Assembly: GCA_036260255.1 (NCBI GenBank)
Contig: DATAAF010000043.1
Span: 1-22,731 of the forward strand
Source: DASZJY01 sp036260255
GTDB taxonomy: Bacteria; Actinomycetota; Acidimicrobiia; Acidimicrobiales; AC-14
Direction of reading: 5' to 3'
Length of the DNA stretch: 22,731 nucleotides
Below are positions 13,370 through 20,787 of the stretch, one piece after another. The notes below the pieces were generated by a model. The model did not search any database, was not told where the DNA came from, and saw only the letters and a program-made list of their open reading frames with translations. Both the position numbers and the translations under genes were made by a program. The number at the start of each line of letters is the position of its first letter. Position 1 is the first letter of the stretch.

Positions 13370-15922
13370 TCAGTCATAGCGCTCGGCGAGGACGTCGACG
13401 AGGCGGCGGCCGGCTTCGGCGGGGGTGGTGTCGGCCCGCTCGAGGACGACGCCCACCGTGACGAGGAACGCCCCCGCCGACGCCAGCCACGCCCAGGTGG
13501 GCACCCCGGCGAGGGCGGACAGCGACTCGCTGACGGTCGCCGCCACCACCAGCGCGGTGCCGATGAGGAGGGGTCCGAGCAGGCGGCGCCAGCCGCCCAC
13601 AGCTACCGCGCCGACACCGACGGTGCCGGCGACCACCGCGTGCCACCCGGGCCCGCCGGCCAGCCGCTGGGCGAGGGCCACCCCCCCGAGCAGGGCGATG
13701 CCCGGGCCGTAGGCGGTCCACGACGGCACACCTCGGCGCCGCCGGGCCCGCCACCCGGCCACCCCCATCTGCAGGGCCACCGGCGCCACGTAAGGTTCGG
13801 CCGCCCCGACGCCGGCCAGGGCGAGATGGCCGACCAGCCCCGTCGACGCCAGCACCCCGCCGGCGTGGCCGACCAGGGGTCGGCCGAGCACCACCCCGGC
13901 GGTGACGAAGAGGCCGCCGGCGACGATGAGAGCGGTGGCCAGGATCTCGGGGTCGGCGGCGGCGAGGACGACTCCGAGCCCGAGGGCGCACCCGGCGGCG
14001 ACGGCGAAGGGCGGTCGCCAGCGATCGTCGACGACGGCCGCCAGCCCCGCCCACGCCACCGCGGTCACGCAGAGGGCGAGGCCCGTCTCCGCCGCCGACA
14101 GGTCGACGGACACCGCCACCTGGACGACGAGGCCCTGGACGGCGACGCCGGCGCGGGCGCCGAGGGACGGGCGGTCGAGGCGGACGGTGTCGGCGACCAG
14201 CAGTCCCACGACGAACGCGGTCGCCAGCAGGGTGCTGCGGGGTGCGCCGAGGACGGCGGCCGCCGCCGGCAGCACGAGGGCGGTCCGGGCCAGGTCGCCC
14301 AGCCGCGGGTGCCCCCGGTCGAGCACGGCGGCGAGCATCCAGAGCGACGCGCCGGCGATCGCCACCACCGCCGCCGGCGACAGCAGGGGCAGGGCGAGGG
14401 CTGCGGCCAGGCAGGCGGAGGCGGCCGCGCACAGGGCCAGGGCGGTGTCGGCGCCCGGGACGGCATCGTCGCCGCTGCGGTCGACGGCGGCCACCGCCGC
14501 CACCGCTGCGGCCATGAGCGTCACCACCGGACCGGCCAGGGGATGGCCCGGCGAGTTGAGGAAGGCCCACGGTCCGGCCAGACCCGCCAGCAGGCCGGCC
14601 GACGGCCGCCGGCCGGCGACGGCGAGGGCGGCGGCGGCAACCAGGGCGGCGGCCGCCGCCGGACGGGAGGCGGTGGCGTACATCACCGCCAGGACGGCGC
14701 TGGCGGCGGCGGCGGCCGTCCCCACCTCCCAGCCTCCGCCCCGGAGGAAGGCGACACCGGCGGGCCGAGGGGTGCCGCGGTAGCGACGGAGGTCGGCGGC
14801 GATCCACGCCAGGAACGCGAGGGTGAAGCTGAGCGCCACCGCGCGCTCCTGCCCCTGCCCGAGAGCCGAGGTGAACCCCCAGTCGGCCGAGTAGACGGCG
14901 GCCTGGACGATCAGCGCGGTGACGGCACCGGCCGCCACCTCGGCCGCCGCCCCCACCGCGGCGAGGAGGCGTACCCAGAAGGGGTCGTGGCGCAGCCCCA
15001 GCGCAAGCACCTCGGCGACCAGGAAGGTGGCGGCCAGACCGACCGCCCAGCCGCCGCCGGAGAGGTCGGCGGCGAGCGCCGACGCCACCAGGCCCACGAC
15101 GATGGACGCCATCGAGAGGAAGGCGAGGGTGGGCTCGCGGCGGCGCCGCGCGCCCGCGGCCAGCACCCATGCCGAGAGCACACCGGCGAGGGGCGCCCCG
15201 AGCACCTGCGACCCGCCGGCCAGGCCCAGGTCGCCGAGCGTTCCCGCCCCGAGCGGGGACAGCTGTCCGGGGTCGGTGACGGTCGTGTGGACGACGGTCG
15301 TGCCGACGACCGCCCCCGCCAGGGCGACCACTCCGCCGAGCACGGGCGCCAGCCCGGCGGTGGCCGCCCACACGACCGGCGCCCGCCCCGCCCGCCGCCC
15401 CACCGACAGGTCGGCCACCACCGCCACCACCGCCAGCGCCACCGGCGCGGGGACGGGCGTGTGGGCGGCCACGCCGGCGGCGAGCACGGGAACGGCGGCG
15501 GCACCGGTCCACCGCAGCACCACCGAGCCGGTGCCCACCCCCAGCCCACCAAGGACGACGGCGCCCAGGGCGCCCTCGGCCAGGACGAGCGCCGGCCAGC
15601 CGAGGTCGGCCTGCAACGCCAGAGCGGCCAGGTCGACGGGGAGCAGGAAGGCGCCGAGGTGGAAGACGACGTCGCCGGTGGCGGGCAGGACCGTCCGCAG
15701 GGCGCGCCCGCCCCACAGGCAGCCGGCGGTGACGGCCGCCACCACGAGGAGGCGCCCCCCCGAGCCGAGCCGGTTCCACTGCACGGCGACGAACACGGCC
15801 GCCGCCACCACGAGGAGGAAGGCGCCGGTCGAGGCCACCCATGTGGCCCCCGCCCGGCGACCCGAGGGTTGCACGGTCATCTGCATGCCGTCAGGGTGAG
15901 GCGGACCGAGCCCGTCGACCAT
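13370..15922 (-). CDS. Large multi-pass membrane protein (SCO7613/DUF2157-like)
   Basis: The 850-residue product consists almost entirely of alternating hydrophobic segments, some twenty or more, rich in Ala, Val, Leu and Gly. The opening GAFLLVVAAAVFVAVQWNRL, then GRLLVVAAVTAG and VFHLGAFLLPVDLAALALQA resemble the start of the actinobacterial membrane proteins named after SCO7613 and the DUF2157 group, whose function is unknown. No catalytic motif, soluble domain or signal peptide is evident; the C-terminus ends in a short polar tail (GRRLVDVLAERYD). The ATG at 15922 is preceded by GAGGGA at a distance of 8 bases, better than the ATG at 15886. The zinc-ribbon N-terminus found in some relatives is absent. 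It lies downstream of a two-component system on the same strand but after a 169-base gap with a strong hairpin. Confidence 0.85.
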   Translation of the reverse strand: MVDGLGPPHPDGMQMTVQPSGRRAGATWVASTGAFLLVVAAAVFVAVQWNRLGSGGRLLVVAAVTAGCLWGGRALRTVLPATGDVVFHLGAFLLPVDLAALALQADLGWPALVLAEGALGAVVLGGLGVGTGSVVLRWTGAAAVPVLAAGVAAHTPVPAPVALAVVAVVADLSVGRRAGRAPVVWAATAGLAPVLGGVVALAGAVVGTTVVHTTVTDPGQLSPLGAGTLGDLGLAGGSQVLGAPLAGVLSAWVLAAGARRRREPTLAFLSMASIVVGLVASALAADLSGGGWAVGLAATFLVAEVLALGLRHDPFWVRLLAAVGAAAEVAAGAVTALIVQAAVYSADWGFTSALGQGQERAVALSFTLAFLAWIAADLRRYRGTPRPAGVAFLRGGGWEVGTAAAAASAVLAVMYATASRPAAAAALVAAAALAVAGRRPSAGLLAGLAGPWAFLNSPGHPLAGPVVTLMAAAVAAVAAVDRSGDDAVPGADTALALCAAASACLAAALALPLLSPAAVVAIAGASLWMLAAVLDRGHPRLGDLARTALVLPAAAAVLGAPRSTLLATAFVVGLLVADTVRLDRPSLGARAGVAVQGLVVQVAVSVDLSAAETGLALCVTAVAWAGLAAVVDDRWRPPFAVAAGCALGLGVVLAAADPEILATALIVAGGLFVTAGVVLGRPLVGHAGGVLASTGLVGHLALAGVGAAEPYVAPVALQMGVAGWRARRRRGVPSWTAYGPGIALLGGVALAQRLAGGPGWHAVVAGTVGVGAVAVGGWRRLLGPLLIGTALVVAATVSESLSALAGVPTWAWLASAGAFLVTVGVVLERADTTPAEAGRRLVDVLAERYD

Positions 15923-16003
15923 CGGCCCCGTCCCTCAAGCGGCGGTAGGGGCTCCCCCAGGTGCGGTCAGGCAGCTCCCGCCGTCGGCCCCCAGGGGCGA
16001 GAG

Positions 16004-16057
16004 CCCGACCTGATCGGCCCGATAGCTGTTGAGCGGCCGTTCTCCCGATCAGTCGGG
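16004..16057. terminator. Long-stem hairpin downstream of the response regulator
   Basis: CCCGACCTGATCGG (16004-16017) pairs with CCGATCAGTCGGG (16045-16057): 13 base pairs with one bulged base and a 27-base loop. It lies in the 169-base gap (15923-16091) between the response regulator and the membrane-protein gene. It is a likely terminator or pause site for the two-component operon, though no T run is present. Confidence 0.5.
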
Positions 16058-16091
16058 CGGGGTGGCTTCTGCGGCGGGAGCCCTTCGTCGA

Positions 16092-16721
16092 CTACTCGAT
16101 GCCGTGCTCCAAGGCGTAGCGGATGAGCTCCTGCTTGCGGTTGAGGTGGAGCTTCCCGAGGATGTTGCGCACGTGGTTCTCGACCGTCTTCTCGGCGATG
16201 AACAGGGTCGCCCCGATCTCCTTGTAGGTGTGGCCCCGGGCCACGTACTGCAGCACCTCGCGCTCGCGGTCGGACAGGGGCTCGGCGCCGGTCGACCTGG
16301 CCAGCCGGCGGAACTCCCCCAGCACCAGGCCGGCCAGCGTCGGGGAGAACACCGGCTCGCCCTTCGCCGCCCGCCAGAGGGCGTCGCGCAGCTCGGGACC
16401 GGGGGTCGACTTCACCAGGTACCCGATCGCACCGGCGGCCACCGCGTCGAGCAGGTCGCGCTCCTGCTCGGACACGGTGAGCATCACGATCCGCGTCTCC
16501 TCGCCACAAGTGCGGGCCACCTTGATCCCGCCCCCGTCGGGCATGTTGAGGTCGCACACCACCAGGTCGGGCTGGTGCTCGCGGATGGCGGCGATGGCCT
16601 CGTCGGCGGTGCCCGCCTCGGCCACCACCCAGAAGTTGTCCCCCAGATCGGCCCGCACGCCGTCCCGCCAGATGGGGTGGTCGTCGGCCAGCACGACCTT
16701 GACCGAGCTCAGGGCAGCCAC
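16092..16721 (-). CDS. NarL/LuxR family response regulator
   Basis: This is a cytoplasmic DNA-binding response regulator of 209 residues. The receiver domain (about 7-122) has the acidic pair Asp13-Asp14 in VLADDHPIWRDG, the phosphoacceptor Asp57 in LVVCDLNMPDGGG, Thr82 in VMLTVSE and Lys104 in IGYLVKSTPG. The C-terminal LuxR-type helix-turn-helix runs from LSDREREVLQYVARGHTYKE through TVENHVRNILGKLHLNRKQ. The start is a GTG at 16721 that overlaps the end of the kinase gene by 13 bases, so the pair is translationally coupled and surely functions together. Target genes are unknown; the neighbouring envelope genes are candidates only by proximity. Confidence 0.95.
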   Translation of the reverse strand: MAALSSVKVVLADDHPIWRDGVRADLGDNFWVVAEAGTADEAIAAIREHQPDLVVCDLNMPDGGGIKVARTCGEETRIVMLTVSEQERDLLDAVAAGAIGYLVKSTPGPELRDALWRAAKGEPVFSPTLAGLVLGEFRRLARSTGAEPLSDREREVLQYVARGHTYKEIGATLFIAEKTVENHVRNILGKLHLNRKQELIRYALEHGIE

Positions 16722-17797
16722 AGGACGACCTCCGTGCCCGACCCGGGCCGGCTGTTGACCTCGACCCGCCCACCCGCCTCCTCCATGCGCCCGTGGATCG
16801 ACCGGGTCAGGCCCTGGCCGGGTGGCGTGACGGCAGGGTCGAACCCGGTTCCGTCGTCCTTCACCGAGCAGAACACGCCGCCGTCGGGTCCCGGCTCGAC
16901 GTAGACGGTCACCCTGGTGGCCCCGCCGTGCTTGCCCGCGTTCATGAGGGCCTCGCCCGCCGCCCCCGCCAGGGCGGCCACGCTCTCGGACGGCAGCGGC
17001 GGGAGGTCGTCGGCGACCATCACGTGGGCCCGCCCTCCGAACCCGTCCTCGTAGCGGGCGGCGGCGGCGCGCAGGGCGGCACCGAGGTCACCTCCGCCGT
17101 CGCCGCCGGTCACGCCGAAGAGGTACTCCCGGAGCTCACGCTCCTGCTCGCGGGCCAGGCGGGCCAGCGCCGGATCGGTCGCCCGGTGCTCGACAACGGC
17201 GAGCGTCTGCAGGACGCCGTCGTGCAGCGTCCGGGCCACCTCTTCCCGCGCCCGGGCCGCCGAGATCTGGCGCTCGGCCCGGCGCAGGAGCCGGGCGACG
17301 TAGCCGGAGGCGGCGCCGCCCAGCGCGTAGAACACGACGGTGTTCGTGAGCGACAGCACCCGGCCGCCGCTGTCGATCGTCGCCCCGTTGGCGATAACCG
17401 CCCCGACGCGGGCCAGCCCGACGACCACGCCGGCACCCGCCGCCGCCAAGGGGCCGAGGGCCACGCCAGTGCCCAGGATGCCGGCCAGGGGCCACACCGA
17501 GCCGAGGGACTGCGAGGTCGAGAAGGCGTGGTCGGGGCCGTAGGCCCAGCCGTCGCAGAGGACCAGGGACGTCCCCACCGCCAGTTCGGCGGCGATCGGG
17601 CGCCAACGCAGGAGGGCGTCGGGGTCGGCACGGAGCAGGGTGGTGACGGCGACGGTCACCGCCAGGGCGGCCACCACCAGGCCGACCGCCAGCCACGGGC
17701 GGCGGAGGTCGTGCCGGGAGACGGTGAGGACGGTCGCCATCCAGAGCCAGGCCCCCCAGCGGAAGGCGGCGAGGCCCTGGAGGACCGAGCGCTCCAC
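16709..17797 (-). CDS. NarL-type sensor histidine kinase with membrane sensor domain
   Basis: This 362-residue protein is the sensor partner of the overlapping response regulator. The N-terminal half has about five or six hydrophobic segments (for example LAVGLVVAALAVTVAVTTLL) and no recognisable extracellular domain, so it may sense a membrane signal. The dimerisation domain of HisKA_3 type is EEVARTLHDGVLQTLAVVEH with phospho-acceptor His192. The ATPase domain has the N box EALMNAGKHGGA, VKDDGTGFDP, GLTRSIHGRMEEAGGRVEV and the final GSGTEVVLWLP. The GTG at 17797 is chosen because a TACCCT -10 box ends 7 bases upstream of it, fitting a leaderless transcript; the long upstream extension runs into the divergent gene. 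The signal is unknown. Confidence 0.9.
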   Translation of the reverse strand: MERSVLQGLAAFRWGAWLWMATVLTVSRHDLRRPWLAVGLVVAALAVTVAVTTLLRADPDALLRWRPIAAELAVGTSLVLCDGWAYGPDHAFSTSQSLGSVWPLAGILGTGVALGPLAAAGAGVVVGLARVGAVIANGATIDSGGRVLSLTNTVVFYALGGAASGYVARLLRRAERQISAARAREEVARTLHDGVLQTLAVVEHRATDPALARLAREQERELREYLFGVTGGDGGGDLGAALRAAAARYEDGFGGRAHVMVADDLPPLPSESVAALAGAAGEALMNAGKHGGATRVTVYVEPGPDGGVFCSVKDDGTGFDPAVTPPGQGLTRSIHGRMEEAGGRVEVNSRPGSGTEVVLWLP

Positions 17798-17804
17798 GAA
17801 GACG

Positions 17805-17810
17805 AGGGTA
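17805..17810 (-). promoter_or_regulatory. -10 box of leaderless histidine kinase gene
   Basis: TACCCT on the minus strand is followed by 7 bases and then the GTG start codon. No Shine-Dalgarno sequence is present. Confidence 0.5.
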
Positions 17811-17841
17811 CGGCGGCCGCCGCCGCGACGCGGTTCGGGCG

Positions 17842-17847
17842 TACGCT
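17842..17847 (+). promoter_or_regulatory. -10 box of leaderless LytR_C gene
   Basis: TACGCT is followed by 7 bases (ccgggca) and the GTG start at 17855. It mirrors the kinase promoter on the other strand, with about 30 bases between the two boxes. Confidence 0.55.
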
Positions 17848-17854
17848 CCGGGCA

Positions 17855-18340
17855 GTGAGCCAACGCTGGGTCCCGGTGGTGATCGTGCTCGTCGGCGGGC
17901 TCCTCGGACTGGCCATCGCCGGCTTCCCGTCCCGTGAGGAGGACGCCCCCCTGCGGGTGCAGACGGCCACCACCCTCCCCGGCTCGACCACCGCGCCGCC
18001 CGCCCCCACCACCACCGCGGCGCCCGCGCCCCGCCCGCCGGGCGCGGTCAAGGTCACCGCCTTCAACGCGTCCCGGGTGCGGGGTACGGCCGGGCGCATG
18101 ACCGCCAGGCTCAGGACGCTCGGCTACAACGTGCTGCCGGCATCGGCCGACCGCTCCGCCCAACCGAACAGCGTCGTCATGTACCGGGCAGGCAACGAGG
18201 CGGAGGCGAGGGCCCTGGCCACCAGCCTGGGGCTCGACCCCGGTCCCGTCGCCGCCATCGACCCCGACGTGCAGGCGATGGCCCCGGAGACCGAGCTCGC
18301 CGTCCTGGTGGGTGACGACCTGGCACGAAGGCTCCAGTAG
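17855..18340 (+). CDS. Membrane-anchored LytR_C domain protein
   Basis: The 161-residue product has one N-terminal transmembrane helix (VPVVIVLVGGLLGLAIAGF) and a Thr/Pro/Ala-rich linker of about 35 residues. The LytR_C domain follows: VKVTAFNASRVRGTAGRMTA, LRTLGYNVLPASADRSAQPN, SVVMYRAGNEAEARALATSL and the terminal TELAVLVGDDLARRLQ. LytR_C domains normally sit at the C-terminus of LCP glycopolymer ligases; here the domain stands alone, tethered outside the membrane. The LCP protein encoded 5 kb away lacks this domain, so the two could work in trans. The GTG start has a -10 box TACGCT 7 bases upstream. It diverges from the kinase gene. Its biochemical role is not known. Confidence 0.87.
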   Translation: MSQRWVPVVIVLVGGLLGLAIAGFPSREEDAPLRVQTATTLPGSTTAPPAPTTTAAPAPRPPGAVKVTAFNASRVRGTAGRMTARLRTLGYNVLPASADRSAQPNSVVMYRAGNEAEARALATSLGLDPGPVAAIDPDVQAMAPETELAVLVGDDLARRLQ

Positions 18341-18552
18341 GGCGCCGCGGCGCTCCCGCGAGCCCTCGCCGCGCCTGCCGACAGAGCTCTCGTCTTCGAG
18401 CCAAGGGTCGCCGGCGGCTGCTCCTGCCGCCGTCGGCGGCCACCTCCGGCGGCCGGCAAGAAGAGGACGGCGGAGGCCGATCGGCTTCGCCCGTCGGCCC
18501 GGAGCGCCTCTCGACTCGCCCGAGTCGAGGAAAGCGAGCGAGGGCGAAGCCG
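18341..18552. terminator. Structured convergent intergenic region with nested hairpins
   Basis: This gap between two converging genes holds no gene. CTCGACTC (18510-18517) and GAGTCGAG (18522-18529) form an 8-base-pair hairpin with a 4-base loop. It is nested within an outer 11-base inverted repeat, CGGCTTCGCCC (18482-18492) and GGGCGAAGCCG (18542-18552), that runs up to the transporter stop codon. Further GCCGGCGGC/GCCGCCGTCGGC pairing lies at about 18409-18437. It probably terminates transcription from both sides. Confidence 0.5.
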
Positions 18553-19686
18553 CTAGCCGCCCTCGGCGGCCGGCTCGGCGGGAGGGGCCGGCTCGGGGTT
18601 CGCCCGGCGGTGGTAGTAGCTGGCCACGGCGACGCCGATGGCCACCGCCGGCACCGCCAGGAAGGCGCCCAGCAGGCCGCCCAGGACGATCCCGGCGCCG
18701 ACGGCGCACACCGTCACCAGCGGGTGCAGGCGAACGGCCCGTTCGAGGATGAGCGGCTGGAGCAGGTTGCCCTCGATCTGCTGCACGAGGATCGTCGCCG
18801 CCACCACCAGGAGCGCGACCGCCACTCCCTTGGTCACCAGGGCGACGAGGGCGGCGACGACCCCGGCGACGGTCGCGCCCACCAACGGGATGAAGCCGCC
18901 GATGAACGTGAGCACGGCGAGGGGGACGACGAGGGGGACGCCGAGGACGGCGAGGGCGATCCCGATGAGGACGCCGTCGATCAAGCCGGTGAGAGCGGTG
19001 GCGATCAGGTACACGCGCATGAGCTCGCGCGCCCGGCTGGTGACGGCGACGGTCTCCTCCCGGTAGGCCGCCGGGACGCGCTCCCGCATCCAGTCCGCCA
19101 TCCGGAACCCGTCCTTCAGGACGAAGAACAGCGTGAACACCAAGAGGACGATGCCGCCCAGCACCTCACCGGCGGTCTGCGCCCGGCTCGCCGCCTGGCG
19201 GGCCACCCCTCCCCCCGCCGATCGCACCGCCTCCCGCACGTCTCTCTCCAGCTCGTCGACCCGTTCGGGAGTGAAGTTGAAGGGTTCCTCCTGGAGCCAC
19301 TCCTTGGCGTCGACGATGGCCTCGTCCAGCGCCTCGCCGACGTCCTCGAACTGGCCGGCCACGCTCGTCCCGATCCACGCGAGCAGCAGCACCAGCACGG
19401 CCAGGGCCCCGAGGAAGACGGTGGTGGCGGCCAGGGCGGGCGGCCACCGCCGGGCCCGCAACCGGCCCACCAACGGCTCCAGCACGGCGGCCAGGAACAG
19501 GGCGAGCACCACCGGGACGACGACGACGTAGAGCTGGATGAGGACCCACCCGACGAGCGTCACCGCGGCGGTGACGACGAGCAGCCGCCAGCTCCACGCC
19601 GCCGCCCCGGCGAGGACGAACGGCACCGTGACCGTCTGCCCCCGCCCGGGCGGACGCCCCTCCTCCGGCGGGCTCCCGGCCGTCAC
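18553..19686 (-). CDS. AI-2E/PerM family transporter
   Basis: The 377-residue product is a polytopic membrane protein of the AI-2E exporter (PerM/YdiK) family; members include autoinducer-2 exporters and Na+/H+ antiporters, so the substrate here is open. Hydrophobic segments are visible at LLVVTAAVTLVGWVLIQLYV, VVPVVLALFLAAVLEPLV and TTVFLGALAVLVLLLAW, then a long soluble region (FEDVGEALDEAIVDAKEWLQ onward). The conserved C-terminal core follows: IVLLVFTLFFVLKDG, GLIDGVLIGIALAVLGVP, LTFIGGFIPLVGATVAG, QQIEGNLLQPLILERAVRLH and the final GGLLGAFLAVPAVAIG. The start is the GTG at 19686, with GAGGGAGG about 9 bases upstream. It is the last gene of a minus-strand run starting at the methyltransferase or the unknown membrane gene. 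Confidence 0.92.
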   Translation of the reverse strand: MTAGSPPEEGRPPGRGQTVTVPFVLAGAAAWSWRLLVVTAAVTLVGWVLIQLYVVVVPVVLALFLAAVLEPLVGRLRARRWPPALAATTVFLGALAVLVLLLAWIGTSVAGQFEDVGEALDEAIVDAKEWLQEEPFNFTPERVDELERDVREAVRSAGGGVARQAASRAQTAGEVLGGIVLLVFTLFFVLKDGFRMADWMRERVPAAYREETVAVTSRARELMRVYLIATALTGLIDGVLIGIALAVLGVPLVVPLAVLTFIGGFIPLVGATVAGVVAALVALVTKGVAVALLVVAATILVQQIEGNLLQPLILERAVRLHPLVTVCAVGAGIVLGGLLGAFLAVPAVAIGVAVASYYHRRANPEPAPPAEPAAEGG

Positions 19687-19707
19687 GCCGGGCCCTCCCT
19701 CAGGAGA

Positions 19708-19812
19708 TCAGCCCTCGCCGTCGTCGAGCTTGCGCAGGCCGGCGACGGTGCCGAACGGAACGGTCTCCACCAGGGCCTTGCCGATGACACCGGAGGCGCC
19801 GGAGATCCACAC
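19708..19812 (-). CDS. Very small ORF (34 codons), uncertain
   Basis: A short reading frame with GTG start encodes WISGASGVIGKALVETVP then FGTVAGLRKLDDGEG. It fills the gap between the YbaN gene and the transporter, ending 21 bases before the transporter start. The GASGVIG stretch recalls the start of a nucleotide-binding Rossmann domain, but the frame stops at once, so it would be either a genuine micro-protein or a remnant. No clear ribosome-binding site precedes it. I do not recognise a family. Confidence 0.3.
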   Translation of the reverse strand: MWISGASGVIGKALVETVPFGTVAGLRKLDDGEG

Positions 19813-19834
19813 GATCGCACTGAGGCGACCGACG

Positions 19835-20389
19835 TTAGATCGCCTCTGCCGGAGGTGCCGAAGGAAGGCGCCGGGCGATCACCCGCTCGCGCGTCGGCAC
19901 CCGGAACAGGACGTAGGCCGCGCCCACCAGGCCCACGCCGACCACCGCCAGGCCCACCGCCCGGTTGGCGATGAGGAAGACCCCGCTCACCGTCGACACG
20001 ACGAGGATCGTGGTGACCGCCGCCACCTTGGCCCGCCGGCGCATGCCCAACCCGGCCCGGTGGTCACGCACCATCGGCCCGATGCGCGGCAGGTCGAGCA
20101 CCCATTGCTCGAACCGGGGGCTGCAGCGGGCGAAGCAGGCCGCCGCCACGATGAAGAAGACGGTGGTGGGCAGCCCGGGGACGATGACACCCAGGCTCCC
20201 GAGGGCGACCGCCACCCAGCCGCCGGCGAACCACAGCCAGGCGACCGGACCGCGCCGCACCGGGGCGGCGCCGTCCGGATCGGCGCGGCCGGCGCCGGCC
20301 CGATCGACGCCACCGGCGCCGGCCCGGCCCTCGGGGGCGCCGCCGTCCTCGCCGGTGCGCCGTCGAGCGTCGCCCGCCCCGCCCGTCAC
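19835..20389 (-). CDS. YbaN/DUF454 family inner-membrane protein
   Basis: The 184-residue product contains the DUF454 (YbaN) domain in its C-terminal 140 residues: LWFAGGWVAVALGSLGVIVP, GLPTTVFFIVAAACFARCSP, RFEQWVLDLPRIGPMVRDHR, then two further hydrophobic helices and FRVPTRER. The family is widespread and of unknown function; the CSPR/FE-WVL/GPM-DHR pattern is its hallmark. The first 45 residues are a low-complexity Gly/Ala/Asp/Arg stretch (DARRRTGEDGGAPEGRAGAG) not found in short homologues. The GTG at 20389 overlaps the stop of the upstream gene (GTGA), and no later start codon precedes the domain, which supports this start. The much longer open frame upstream belongs to overlapping genes. 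Confidence 0.85.
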   Translation of the reverse strand: MTGGAGDARRRTGEDGGAPEGRAGAGGVDRAGAGRADPDGAAPVRRGPVAWLWFAGGWVAVALGSLGVIVPGLPTTVFFIVAAACFARCSPRFEQWVLDLPRIGPMVRDHRAGLGMRRRAKVAAVTTILVVSTVSGVFLIANRAVGLAVVGVGLVGAAYVLFRVPTRERVIARRLPSAPPAEAI

Positions 20390-20766
20390 AGCAACGCCAT
20401 GACGTCGCCGACGGCCCCGACGACGAGGAGCACGAGGATCCCCCCGCCGATGACGGTGTACCCCCACCGGAGCCGGTGATCCGCGGCCCAGAAGCGGCGC
20501 ATGGAGGCGACGATGAACACCATCGACACGGTGCCGATGACCAGGCCCAGCACGGGGCCGACGCCCCCGCTCAGGTCGACGACCGGCTTGAGCAGCGGCA
20601 GCACCACGTAGGTGAGCATGCACCGCACCGTCGACAGGACGATCGACGCCCCGAAGACGTTCTCGGCCGAGCGGCTCGTCGCCTCGCCGGTGCGCACGCG
20701 CAGCAGCCGGCGCATGAAGGCGTCGGCCGGGCGGGGACGGGTCGGCGCGGCGGTCGTGGGTTCCAC
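20386..20766 (-). CDS. Hypothetical membrane protein
   Basis: I do not recognise this family. The 126-residue product has a polar, Pro/Arg-rich N-terminus with RVRTGEATSRSAENVFGASI and three hydrophobic segments: VRCMLTYVVLPLLKPVV, VGPVLGLVIGTVSMVFIVAS and YTVIGGGILVLLVVGAVGDV. RRFWAADHRLRWGY separates the last two. The GTG at 20766 is preferred over the in-frame TTG at 20775 because a TACGTT box (20780-20775) lies 8 bases before it, fitting a leaderless transcript. Its stop overlaps the YbaN start, so both genes are coupled and probably work in the same membrane process. Confidence 0.75.
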   Translation of the reverse strand: MEPTTAAPTRPRPADAFMRRLLRVRTGEATSRSAENVFGASIVLSTVRCMLTYVVLPLLKPVVDLSGGVGPVLGLVIGTVSMVFIVASMRRFWAADHRLRWGYTVIGGGILVLLVVGAVGDVMALL

Positions 20767-20774
20767 CGGGGCCA

Positions 20775-20780
20775 AACGTA
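20775..20780 (-). promoter_or_regulatory. Possible -10 box of the hypothetical membrane gene
   Basis: TACGTT on the minus strand precedes the GTG at 20766 by 8 bases. It lies in the 21-base gap after the methyltransferase gene, so the downstream genes could be transcribed separately. Confidence 0.4.
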
Positions 20781-20787
20781 GATGCGG

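Noticed and set aside
12448..13377. Upstream extension of the LCP gene to a 603-residue frame
   Set aside because: It overlaps the putative lipoprotein gene in another frame, has low-complexity Arg/Gly/Ala composition, and the ATG at 12447 with an ATGA overlap starts exactly at the membrane anchor.
13196..16126. 976-residue plus-strand frame opposite the large membrane protein
   Set aside because: The product is a Gly/Arg/His-rich shadow; the minus strand has regular hydrophobic helices and a ribosome-binding site.
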